Both the position numbers and the translations under genes were made by a program. From NCBI GenBank assembly GCA_017399625.1, contig JAFQBT010000054.1, positions 1 to 45,157 on the forward strand: a DNA stretch of 45,157 nt, written 5' to 3'. The notes under the pieces are model-generated. The model ran no database searches. It worked only from the letters and a program-made list of their open reading frames with translations, and was not told where the DNA came from. This stretch comes from Oscillospiraceae bacterium. GTDB taxonomy: Bacteria; Bacillota; Clostridia; Oscillospirales; Ruminococcaceae. Shown here one piece after another: positions 23,448 through 30,744 of this stretch (its first letter is position 1; the number at the start of each line of letters is the position of its first letter).

Positions 23448-24002
23448 TTGGAGGACGCAAAAATAATCGAACTTTATTACGCAAGAAATGAAAGCGCCAT
23501 TGCCGAAACCGAACGCAAATTCGGAAAAATGCTTTTTTCAATAGCCATGAATGTTCTTTCGAATCCGGAGGACAGCGAAGAAACAGTCAACGATACTTAC
23601 GGAAAAGCATGGAACAGCATTCCGCCGCAAAAACCGGATTTTCTTGGCGCATGGCTTGGAAAAATAACCCGGAATCTTTCCATAAGCCGCTGGAGAAAAA
23701 ACAAGGCGCAAAAGCGCAGCGGAATCGAAATCATGCTTTCGGAACTGGAGGACTGCGTTCCTTCCGTCGAAAACACCGAGGAGGAAAGCGAAAGCGGCGA
23801 AATCACATCCGCAATCAACCGCTGGCTCGGAACGCTTGAAAAGGAGGAACGGATTTATTTTATCCGCCGCTATTGGTACGGCGATTCCGTTGCGGAACTT
23901 TCCGCAAGGACGAATATTCCGGCAAAAAAACTTTCCTCAAAAATGTTCCGCCTTCGGAAAAGTCTTAAGGAATTTCTTGAAAAGGAGGGGATTTCGGTAT
24001 GA
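23448..24002 (+). CDS. ECF-type RNA polymerase sigma factor
   Basis: 184 residues, TTG start after AAAGGAGG. Region 2: RKFGKMLFSIAMNVLSNPEDSEETVNDTYGKAWN; region 4: LEKEERIYFIRRYWYGDSVAELSARTNIPAKKLSSKMFRLRKSL. Its opening MEDAKIIELYYARNESAIAETERKFG is closely similar to the sigma at 8572, so the two are recent-enough paralogues. The upstream sequence GCGTCTTTA matches the -10 region of the other operon, but the -35 differs, which may reflect specificity divergence. The four-base overlap with the next gene (ATGA) marks an anti-sigma operon. Confidence 0.92.
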   Translation: MEDAKIIELYYARNESAIAETERKFGKMLFSIAMNVLSNPEDSEETVNDTYGKAWNSIPPQKPDFLGAWLGKITRNLSISRWRKNKAQKRSGIEIMLSELEDCVPSVENTEEESESGEITSAINRWLGTLEKEERIYFIRRYWYGDSVAELSARTNIPAKKLSSKMFRLRKSLKEFLEKEGISV

Positions 24003-25591
24003 AAAGCGAAAGAATTTTTGATGCAATAACGGAAATCAATGAAGAATATATCGAAGAAGCAAAAGCCGAAGAAGTAAAAAGAAAGAAAAAGCCTTTTTGG
24101 AAAATCGCCGGAATGGCCGCTGCTTTCTTTATCGGAGTTGTCGCTCTCGGAATAATCGGAAGGATTCTTCTTCCCGGTGCTTCTGCCGGAGGCGGAACGA
24201 ACCGGGAACCCGGTTCCGATTATATGAGTTATTCCGGACCCGCTTTTCCGCTTACAGCGCTTGAAGATACGTCCGGTCTTGAATTTGAGCGGAACGTTGA
24301 TTTCGATTTTTCGCCCTATTATAACCATCAGGAAAGCTATGAAAATTCAAAAGGCGAGATGGTTTATTACGACAGCTGGGATAACGACGCAGTCATCCGA
24401 GATAACTATACCGTAACAAACACCACCGATGAGGATATAACCTTTACGGCGGTTTATCCCTTTGCCGGAAATTTCAGAACGGCGCTTTCAAGGATTCCGA
24501 AGATTACCGTTGACGGAAAAACCGTTGAAACCGAACTTAAAATCGGACCTTACAGCGGAGGATTTGCTCCCGCATGGGGCGATGAAGGAGGAAGCGAAAG
24601 CCTTAATCTTTCAAGCCTTGAATCCTGGGATGAATATAAAATTCTCCTCGAAAGCGGGGAATATCTCAAGGATGCCCTTGCGGAAAATCCCTCCCTCGAC
24701 CAGGAGGTTATAGTTTATTCCTTTGGAATCGATTATAATATTCCAATGGAGGAATTTGACCAGATAGAAAATGCAGACCTTCTGATAGATGTTAACTTTA
24801 ACGAGGAAAAAAGCGGAGTTTTAAATTATGGATTCAATGGGATGTTCCGTAACGAAGAGGGAAGAAAGACCTTTAATACCCACATTCCGAAGAGCTTTAG
24901 TCCGGATTTCGGTAAGCAGAAAATTTATTTAATAGTAACAGGCGAAGATATTGAAATAGCCGAAGCAAAAGCCGTTGCGGGTATGGGTGATTATGAAAAG
25001 AGACCGGAAACGGATGCCGTTACTGTTACAATGGAGCGTTTTGAAACAACTTTCGGAGAGTTGATGTTCAATATGGTTGATTACAGCGACGAAATGATAA
25101 AATACGGTTCGCAGGAGGAAGCGACAATCCGTGACCTTGTTTCCAGCGAGGAATATGTGGGATACGTTGCGGAATTCCTTTATGCTCACGGTCAGCTTTC
25201 CGAAAACCCTGCAGAACGCTATTCTTTCGGAAGACTCGATGACGTAATAAGTGAAGTCGGTCACGTAAGCCGCGTTATGTATGTTACTTTCGAAGTCACT
25301 GTTCCTGCGGGAGAAACGCTTGAAATCGGAACGTCCACCATCCGCGAGGCAAGCTATGATTTCTTCGGTTCAAGGGAAAAAATGGACCTCGAGGGCTTTG
25401 ATATGGTAACAAGGCTCGGAACAAATCTCAATATCATAAAGCAGACCGCTTCCGTTTCCAACACAGAGGAAATCGAAATCGTTTATAACAACTTCGGTTT
25501 TGACCTTCAAAGCGGAATTACAAGCGTTCTTCTCGGCGATGAGGAGCATTACTGGATGGAAATCGCGAAGATCCGCAGCGGGGAAAACTGA
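23999..25591 (+). CDS. Membrane-anchored putative anti-sigma factor (DUF4179-like organisation)
   Basis: 530 residues. The short cytoplasmic part (RIFDAITEINEEYIEEAKAEEVKRKKK) matches the N-terminal pattern of the 7340 protein and presumably binds the sigma factor. A membrane helix follows at about 36-57 (IAGMAAAFFIGVVALGIIGRIL) and then a large extracellular region rich in beta structure, including DNYTVTNTTDEDITFTAVYPF, which looks like an immunoglobulin-like sensor. The length exceeds the paralogue by about 120 residues, so the sensor domains have diverged. The signal is unknown. The XRE gene begins 88 bases downstream. Confidence 0.72.
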   Translation: MKSERIFDAITEINEEYIEEAKAEEVKRKKKPFWKIAGMAAAFFIGVVALGIIGRILLPGASAGGGTNREPGSDYMSYSGPAFPLTALEDTSGLEFERNVDFDFSPYYNHQESYENSKGEMVYYDSWDNDAVIRDNYTVTNTTDEDITFTAVYPFAGNFRTALSRIPKITVDGKTVETELKIGPYSGGFAPAWGDEGGSESLNLSSLESWDEYKILLESGEYLKDALAENPSLDQEVIVYSFGIDYNIPMEEFDQIENADLLIDVNFNEEKSGVLNYGFNGMFRNEEGRKTFNTHIPKSFSPDFGKQKIYLIVTGEDIEIAEAKAVAGMGDYEKRPETDAVTVTMERFETTFGELMFNMVDYSDEMIKYGSQEEATIRDLVSSEEYVGYVAEFLYAHGQLSENPAERYSFGRLDDVISEVGHVSRVMYVTFEVTVPAGETLEIGTSTIREASYDFFGSREKMDLEGFDMVTRLGTNLNIIKQTASVSNTEEIEIVYNNFGFDLQSGITSVLLGDEEHYWMEIAKIRSGEN

Positions 25592-25629
25592 TTCTACCAA
25601 CGGTTTACCCGGATTCCACAGGCAAAATA

Positions 25630-25672
25630 TTGCAAGCAAAAACCTCCCGGGGTATAATTTAACTCGGGAGGT
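25630..25672 (+). promoter_or_regulatory. Promoter and dyad overlapping the Shine-Dalgarno of the XRE gene
   Basis: TTGCAA (25630-25635), 17 bases, TATAAT (25653-25658). ACCTCCCG (25642-25649) and CGGGAGGT (25665-25672) are perfect arms around the -10. The right arm is the Shine-Dalgarno and is followed by T7, into which the TTG start is built. The dyad could be an operator for the HTH protein itself or a terminator for the anti-sigma gene, which has no other. Confidence 0.65.
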
Positions 25673-25679
25673 GATTTTT

Positions 25680-26429
25680 TTGAATTATGAACTCGATAAG
25701 GAAAAATTCGGAGAATTTATTGCAAAGCTCCGGAAGGAAAGGGGAATGACCCAGAAGGAACTTGCGGAGCGGCTTTTTGTTTCGGATAAAGCGGTAAGCA
25801 AATGGGAAAGGGGACAGAGCCTTCCGGATATCACGATGCTCAATCCGCTTGCGGATGCGCTTGATGTCACCGCGGCGGAACTTCTGAACTGCGGAAAAAT
25901 TGAAGACGAAAAAGTTGATGTTTCCCAGGTGGACGAAATAGTTGAAAAAGCGATTGCTCTTGATAACGAACCGAATAAATCCAAAAGAAAGCGCTTTAAA
26001 ATTTATGTGATTTGTCTTTTGCTCGGTGCGGCGGCAACTTATTATTTTTATAAAAACAACGGAGCGCAGTATTACCAGAGCCTTATTGTGATTGAAATCC
26101 TTACGGCAATTTTCGGCGCATATTTTATGTTTTTTGTAAAAGAACGCCTGCCGAAATATTTTGATGATAACAAAGTTGATTATTATACGGACGGATTTTT
26201 CCGTCTTCATACTCCAGGAGTTTATTATAACAACCGAAACTGGCCGTATATAATAAAAAACGCAAGAATCAGCCTTATGGTTACAATGGTCGCTTTGCCG
26301 GTTGCGGCAATTCTGGTAAGAATGTTTTTCAGCGGAAGCCTTCCTTATATTCTTGTTACAACGTTTTCGTGGAGCGCAATATTGGGAATTTTTGTTCCGA
26401 TATATCACGGCGCGATAAAATACAAATAA
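25680..26429 (+). CDS. XRE-family regulator with membrane domain
   Basis: 249 residues. Residues 8-62 form a Cro/CI-type helix-turn-helix (GEFIAKLRKERGMTQKELAERLFVSDKAVSKWERGQSLPDITMLNPLADALDV). After an acidic linker, the C-terminal half has about four membrane helices with the YFDDNKVDYYTDGFFRLHTPGVYYNNRNWPYI loop. XRE proteins with membrane tails are common in Clostridia and may tie repression to membrane state. TTG 25680 follows GGGAGGTGA; longer upstream frames overlap the anti-sigma gene and are rejected. A smaller protein of the same plan lies at 40231. Confidence 0.85.
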   Translation: MNYELDKEKFGEFIAKLRKERGMTQKELAERLFVSDKAVSKWERGQSLPDITMLNPLADALDVTAAELLNCGKIEDEKVDVSQVDEIVEKAIALDNEPNKSKRKRFKIYVICLLLGAAATYYFYKNNGAQYYQSLIVIEILTAIFGAYFMFFVKERLPKYFDDNKVDYYTDGFFRLHTPGVYYNNRNWPYIIKNARISLMVTMVALPVAAILVRMFFSGSLPYILVTTFSWSAILGIFVPIYHGAIKYK

Positions 26430-26467
26430 AAAAGAAAAGCTCTTCCCGAAAGGGAAGAGCTTTTTTT
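26430..26467. terminator. Bidirectional terminator between XRE gene and rplL
   Basis: AAAAGCTCTTCCC / GGGAAGAGCTTTT arms around GAAA, with T-runs on both strands. Confidence 0.9.
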
Positions 26468-26489
26468 CGAATCTCTGTAAGGGCAGAAA

Positions 26490-26864
26490 TTATTTAACTT
26501 CGACTTCTGCGCCTGCTTCTTCGAGTTTCTTTTTGATTTCGTCAGCTTCAGCTTCGGAAACGCCTTCTTTAACTGCTTTGGGGCAGCCGTCAACGATTTC
26601 TTTGGACTCTTTGAGGCCAAGACCGGTGATTTCTTTAACAACTTTGATAACAGCCATTTTGGTCTGACCAGCGTTGGTAAGAACAACATCCCAGCTGTCT
26701 TTGGTTGCTTCAGCAGCAGGAGCAGCAGCGCCGCCAGCTACCATTACGGGTGCATCAGCGGATACGCCGAATTCCTCGCAGATTGCGTTTTTGAGTTCGT
26801 TTGCTTCGAGAAGAGAAAGAGCTTTGATCTCTTCGAGAATGTTCTGGATTTTTTCAGAAGCCAT
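26490..26864 (-). CDS. rplL: 50S ribosomal protein L7/L12
   Basis: 124 residues, the usual length. The N-terminal dimerisation helices ([29 protein letters not shown]), an Ala/Gly-rich hinge ([14 protein letters not shown]) and the C-terminal factor-binding domain ([34 protein letters not shown]) are all intact. It forms the ribosome stalk that recruits translation GTPases. The ATG follows AGGAGGTAAATCAC. It is downstream of rplJ and shares the L10 leader control; the bidirectional terminator at 26430 ends the operon. Confidence 0.98.
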   Translation of the reverse strand: MASEKIQNILEEIKALSLLEANELKNAICEEFGVSADAPVMVAGGAAAPAAEATKDSWDVVLTNAGQTKMAVIKVVKEITGLGLKESKEIVDGCPKAVKEGVSEAEADEIKKKLEEAGAEVEVK

Positions 26865-26935
26865 TGTGATTTACCTCCTGTAGATAATTTTTAAGATGTA
26901 GTTTTGAAATTAATTGTTTGGTTCAGGCTGCAAAA

Positions 26936-27469
26936 TTATGCTGCTTCGCCTTCGCCTTCGGGTTCGTTACCGCCGTTGCCTTTTTCGACGATTTTGTCAA
27001 GCGCAACAGCAATGCCTTTGATGGGGCTGGTAAGAGCGATAACGAGCATGGTAAGAATCTCTTCTTTGCTGGGGGTTTTGGAAAGTTCGATAACTTTCTT
27101 TTCATCAAGAACTTCGCCGTCGATGAAACCAGCTTTAAGGGAGAATTTACCGTTGGATTTTTCTGCAAATTTACCAAGGATTTTTGCGGGTGCAACGGGG
27201 TCCTCGTTGGAAATTGCGAGTGCGGTGCTTCCGGAAAGGTAAGCATCAAGTTCGCCGTAACCTGCTTCCTCAGCTGCGAAACGAAGAATGGAGTTTTTGA
27301 TTACGGTGTATTCAACACCTGCCTCACGGAGTTCGCGACGAAGTTTGGTATCGTCTGCAACGTTGATACCGACGTAGTCTACGAGAACACCGGATTTTGC
27401 AGCTTTAAGCTTTTCAACGAGCTCTGCAACAGCTTCTTTTTTCGCTTGCAAGATTTTTTCACTGGCCAT
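26936..27469 (-). CDS. rplJ: 50S ribosomal protein L10
   Basis: 177 residues, full length. The globular N-terminal RNA-binding domain (KKEAVAELVEKLKAAKSGVLVDYVGINVADDTKLRRELREAGVEYTVIKNSI) is followed by the C-terminal helix that carries L7/L12 dimers. The ATG follows CAGGAGGTGAATTTTTAAA. It is regulated by the L10 leader upstream, to which L10 or the L10-L12 complex binds. In most Bacteria rplJL directly follows rplKA, which is not the case here. Confidence 0.97.
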   Translation of the reverse strand: MASEKILQAKKEAVAELVEKLKAAKSGVLVDYVGINVADDTKLRRELREAGVEYTVIKNSILRFAAEEAGYGELDAYLSGSTALAISNEDPVAPAKILGKFAEKSNGKFSLKAGFIDGEVLDEKKVIELSKTPSKEEILTMLVIALTSPIKGIAVALDKIVEKGNGGNEPEGEGEAA

Positions 27470-27510
27470 TTTAAAAATTCACCTCCTGCTTTGTGATGGG
27501 AGCTGATTTT

Positions 27511-27645
27511 TTATAATAAAAAATCGCTCCCTCCGCGAGCCGTGGAAGGAGCGTAATAAATCGAATTAAAACACTCATCCTCGGCAGGCCGGCTTTTTAT
27601 TTAAGCCGTTTAAGCGCAGAAACGCACCTGCTGTCTTTGGACAGC
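27511..27645 (-). ncRNA. Ribosomal protein L10 leader with attenuator
   Basis: On the minus strand the transcript carries the L10-leader hallmarks: GACAGCAGGTGC near the 5' end and the matching CCTGCCGAGG further on, forming the L10-binding kink-turn region (27565-27645). A terminator hairpin (27525-27534 with 27544-27553, T-run beyond) follows. An alternative long hairpin pairs 27498-27503 plus an adjoining AT stretch with 27526-27531, using the same bases, so terminator and alternative fold are exclusive. This fits autogenous control of rplJL by L10. Confidence 0.85.
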
Positions 27646-27651
27646 GTTAAT

Positions 27652-27680
27652 ATTATATACAATTCAATTTATAATGTCAA
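27652..27680 (-). promoter_or_regulatory. Consensus SigA promoter of rplJL
   Basis: On the minus strand TTGACA (27680-27675), 17 bases, TATAAT (27657-27652): a full consensus, appropriate for ribosomal protein genes. Confidence 0.9.
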
Positions 27681-27711
27681 TAGTTTTTTAAAAATATTTT
27701 TTAAAATAATA

Positions 27712-29040
27712 TCAAAGGCGTCTTCTTTTTTTGAAGTTTCCGTATTTTCTTTTATTGTAGTTTCTGATGATCATAAGTGCAATATAAAGCGCAACAAGAA
27801 TAAAGAGGATGATGACGATGAATTTGAACCAGAAGGAACGGGTCATATCGGAAAAATTCTTGAGACCGCTCAGAAGTTCGCTCTGTTCGACGTCCTCCGC
27901 AGAAACAAGCGGAACGCTTCCGATAACTTCGCCGGAATGAACAAGTTTCAGCTTTCCGATGGCTTCGCCTTTTTCGATGGGAGCCTCGACGGATTCCGGA
28001 AGATCGTATTCATAGGAAATGGAAGCAACGTCAATATCAATGGGAAGAAGAGCGCGGTAGGTTTCGCCGATCATAAGCTGGAGGTGGTCCTTCTGCCATG
28101 CAAGCTCAAGGGGAACTTCCGCAATCTGGGAACCGGCCTCAACAATGGTTTTTACCTCGAATTCGGTGAAAGCCCAGTTATAAAGCTGTTTTGCATCATA
28201 GAGCGCAAGGTTGTAACCTTCGTCAAGTTCGAAGGGTGCGCCCATATTTACCTGATAATATGCAAAACCTTCGTATTCCGCATAGGAGGAAACGTTTCTG
28301 CCGACTTCGGAGCTGTAGCCGGATTTGATTCCGGTTACGGGGGAATAATAATGGACGTTTCCGCTTGCAAGAAGACCGTTATCGGTGTTCCAGGTGAGTT
28401 TTCCGTGGGTGTCGGTGGCTTCGCAGGTATAGGATTTTTTTGCAACGGTTTCGCGGAACTTTTCAAGGCTCATGGCGTGTTTCGAAATAAGATACATATC
28501 ATAAGCGGTGGTGTAGTTTGCGGTGTCGTGGAGACCGTGGCAGTTTGTAAAGTTGGTGTTTCTTGCGCCGAGTTCCTTTGCCTTTGCGTTCATGAGCTCG
28601 ATAAAGGCATCCTGGCTTCCGGCGATGAGTTTTGCAAGGGTCATGGCTGCGTCATAGCCGGAGGCAATTACCATTGCGTGGAAAAGTTCGTCCGCGGTGA
28701 AAACGTCCTTTGCAATCATTCCGGTGGAGATGATGCCGCCGTGGCGGTTTTCATAAAGGAAGTTCTGGGTGCTCATTTCGTAAGCAGCCTCGGCTTCCCA
28801 GCCGCCCACAGCTTCGATATTTTCGATTACAACGATGGCGGTCATAATCTGAACAAGTTCCGCCGGATACATGCGCTGCTCGGGATTCTGTTCAAAAAGA
28901 ACGTTTCCGTTTTCGTCCGCAAGATAGACGGATTCACAGTTTATCTCAAAAGAGGGCTGATATTTTGTTGCCGCAAAAACGTTTATGCAGCAGGAAAGCG
29001 CAAGAATAAGCGCGAGAATAAGAGAAAGTGCTTTTTTCAT
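27712..29040 (-). CDS. DD-carboxypeptidase (peptidase S11) homologue lacking the catalytic serine and lysine
   Basis: 442 residues, signal peptide MKKALSLILALILALSCCINVFA, S11 domain, beta-rich PBP5_C-like domain and a C-terminal membrane helix (WFKFIVIILFILVALYIALMII) with a basic tail. In active enzymes the nucleophile motif reads PASxTK; here it is PAELVQ, so Ser is Glu and Lys is Gln. The SxN motif is SGYDAA (Asn to Tyr). The third motif survives as KSG. The fold is well preserved, so it is probably a pseudoenzyme with a binding or structural role at the cell wall. ATG 29040 follows CGGAGGAAATTT; an upstream start would precede the ribosome site. Confidence 0.88.
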   Translation of the reverse strand: MKKALSLILALILALSCCINVFAATKYQPSFEINCESVYLADENGNVLFEQNPEQRMYPAELVQIMTAIVVIENIEAVGGWEAEAAYEMSTQNFLYENRHGGIISTGMIAKDVFTADELFHAMVIASGYDAAMTLAKLIAGSQDAFIELMNAKAKELGARNTNFTNCHGLHDTANYTTAYDMYLISKHAMSLEKFRETVAKKSYTCEATDTHGKLTWNTDNGLLASGNVHYYSPVTGIKSGYSSEVGRNVSSYAEYEGFAYYQVNMGAPFELDEGYNLALYDAKQLYNWAFTEFEVKTIVEAGSQIAEVPLELAWQKDHLQLMIGETYRALLPIDIDVASISYEYDLPESVEAPIEKGEAIGKLKLVHSGEVIGSVPLVSAEDVEQSELLSGLKNFSDMTRSFWFKFIVIILFILVALYIALMIIRNYNKRKYGNFKKRRRL

Positions 29041-29230
29041 AAATTTCCTCCGAAACCATACCAAAATCAAATTATGTCACAAATTGATTTTAAATATATT
29101 ATATTGATATTATAGCAGGATTTGGTGTATAATGGAATAGGTTATTTTTTAATTTTGCCGTTTTAAAAGAAAATTAATCTTTTGTTAATTTTTTAAAGCC
29201 AGCTTATTAATTTTATTTCCGGAGGAAAAA

Positions 29231-29911
29231 ATGATTTATTTTACCGGCGACACACACGGAGAACTTTCAAGATTCAAAACATCCGCGGCGAAGAAAATCA
29301 AAAAAGGAGATACCCTGATCGTTTGCGGAGATTTCGGATTTATCTGGAACGAATCGAAAGAGGAACTCAGCAACATAAAATGGCTTTCGAAGCGCAAATA
29401 TCAGATCCTTTTTGTGGAAGGTGCTCATGAAAACTTTGAGCTGCTCGAAAAATTCCCGAAGGTGGATTTTTGCGGCGGAAGAGCAAGAAAAATTTCCGAA
29501 AACATCTATCAGCTTATGCGCGGCGAGATTTTTGAAATCGAGGGAAAGAAAATCTTTTCTTTCGGCGGCGGCGATGATGAGGAACTCGACGTGATGGATT
29601 TCCGGGAATGTCCGGATTTTGTAAGGCTTCCAAGCGAGCAGGAATGTGAGCATGCTCACGAAAATCTTGAAAAAGCCGGCGGGGAAGTGGACTATATCGT
29701 GACCTATGACGCCGGATTCAAAATGCGCGGATTCCTCGAAATGGAAAGCAACTGCTTCAACAATCTCCATGCGTTCCTCAACGAAGTTTCCACCACATGT
29801 AAGTTCAGAAAATGGTTTTTCGGCTGTTTCCATCTTGACAGAAGAATTCCGCCGTTCTATTATGCGGTTTATGAGAATATATATGATTCCGAAACCGGAA
29901 AAGAGATCTGA
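29231..29911 (+). CDS. Calcineurin-like metallophosphoesterase homologue with altered metal ligands
   Basis: 226 residues of a clostridial metallophosphoesterase family. The first motifs are intact (TGDTHGE and CGDFGFIWN). The usual GNHEN reads GAHEN, so the bridging Asn is Ala. The usual THxxP reads TYDAG, so a metal His is Tyr. The usual FGHxH reads FGCFH, losing another His. Three of the metal ligands are therefore absent, and catalysis by the standard two-metal mechanism looks unlikely. CGGAGGAAAAA precedes the ATG. It is divergent from the DD-carboxypeptidase homologue, which is also catalytically degenerate. Confidence 0.85.
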   Translation: MIYFTGDTHGELSRFKTSAAKKIKKGDTLIVCGDFGFIWNESKEELSNIKWLSKRKYQILFVEGAHENFELLEKFPKVDFCGGRARKISENIYQLMRGEIFEIEGKKIFSFGGGDDEELDVMDFRECPDFVRLPSEQECEHAHENLEKAGGEVDYIVTYDAGFKMRGFLEMESNCFNNLHAFLNEVSTTCKFRKWFFGCFHLDRRIPPFYYAVYENIYDSETGKEI

Positions 29912-29914
29912 AAC

Positions 29915-29942
29915 TTGACTTTTCCTGAATAAATGGTATAAT
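29915..29942 (+). promoter_or_regulatory. Promoter of the Mn riboswitch-mntP unit
   Basis: TTGACT (29915-29920), 16 bases, TATAAT (29937-29942). The predicted start falls at about 29949, directly before the aptamer. Confidence 0.7.
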
Positions 29943-29949
29943 TATTGCT

Positions 29950-30071
29950 TGAATAAGGGAGTAGTCGGCGCAATATGCGCAGCTATGTCAACAGACTGGA
30001 TTTAAAAAATCCTGGCATTGCTTTAAATGATGAGACTTATCCGCGTTTTGCGGATAAGTCTTTGTTTTTTT
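29950..30071 (+). ncRNA. yybP-ykoY (manganese) riboswitch with intrinsic terminator
   Basis: Conserved aptamer blocks appear in order: GGGAGTAGTC (from 29957), ATGTCAACAGACTGG (about 29994-30000 and before), CCTGGCATTG and TGATGAGACT. The last block overlaps the left arm of a perfect 12-base terminator stem, 30033-30044 with 30050-30061, followed by TTG and T8. Metal binding should hold the 3' aptamer strand and prevent the terminator, so Mn2+ turns mntP on. Confidence 0.9.
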
Positions 30072-30085
30072 TGGAGGGATAGGTT

Positions 30086-30646
30086 TTGTCAGTAATCGAA
30101 CTCATACTTATCGGAATAAGCCTTTCGATGGATGCTTTTGCGGTTTCCATCTGCAAGGGGCTTTCCGTCGGAAAAATAAAACCTAAGCACATGCTCATTG
30201 CAGGACTCTGGTTCGGCGGATTCCAGGCGCTTATGCCTCTTATCGGATATCTGCTCGGTTCGACCTTTGAGCAATACATAACGAGCATTGACCACTGGGT
30301 CGCTTTCATTCTTCTCGGAATCATCGGCATCAATATGATAAAGGAATCCCGGGAAACGGAAAACGACCAGGACGCATCTTTCGGATTCAAAGCAATGCTG
30401 GTGCTTGCCGTTGCAACGAGCATTGATGCCCTTGCGGTCGGAATCACATTTGCGTTCCTCAAGGTGGATATCCTTCTTGCGATTACGCTCATCGGCATCA
30501 CAACATTTGCGTTTTCTGCCGCGGGAATTAAAATCGGAAGCGTTTTCGGCGCGAAATATAAATCCAAAGCGGAGTTTTTCGGAGGAGCGGTGCTCGTTTT
30601 TCTCGGAACAAAGATACTTATTGAACACCTCTTCTTTGGCGGATGA
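30086..30646 (+). CDS. mntP: Manganese efflux pump MntP
   Basis: 186 residues, six membrane helices in two repeats, each with the conserved acidic motif: [13 protein letters not shown] near residue 14 and [15 protein letters not shown] near residue 110. MntP exports Mn2+ across the cytoplasmic membrane and limits manganese toxicity. The start is TTG 30086 after TTGGAGGGAT. The manganese riboswitch upstream supports the function independently of the protein sequence. Confidence 0.95.
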   Translation: MSVIELILIGISLSMDAFAVSICKGLSVGKIKPKHMLIAGLWFGGFQALMPLIGYLLGSTFEQYITSIDHWVAFILLGIIGINMIKESRETENDQDASFGFKAMLVLAVATSIDALAVGITFAFLKVDILLAITLIGITTFAFSAAGIKIGSVFGAKYKSKAEFFGGAVLVFLGTKILIEHLFFGG

Positions 30647-30697
30647 AACCGCATAAACAAGCGATTTGTTAAATGTAAAGCTGAATAACATTACAGA

Positions 30698-30741
30698 TAA
30701 AAAGAGGAGCAAAACCGTTCGGTTTTGCTCCTCTTTTTTTG
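30698..30741. terminator. Bidirectional terminator between mntP and spo0A
   Basis: AAGAGGAGCAAAACCG / CGGTTTTGCTCCTCTT arms (16 bp) around TT, with A- and T-runs on either side. Confidence 0.9.
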
Positions 30742-30744
30742 TTT

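Noticed and set aside
27637..29115. Plus-strand ORF of 492 codons opposite the DD-carboxypeptidase homologue
   Set aside because: Shadow of the minus-strand gene: no ribosome site, no recognisable domain, and it runs through the L10 leader promoter end and into AT-rich intergenic sequence. Other long antisense frames (for example 13236-14204, 14352-15464, 16495-17514, 34282-35253) were rejected for the same reasons.
29174..29211. TTAAT at 29174, 29185 and 29207 (11-base phasing) before the metallophosphoesterase gene
   Set aside because: The region is so AT-rich that such phasing can occur by chance, one repeat is missing, and the nearest -10 (29128) is upstream rather than downstream of the boxes.
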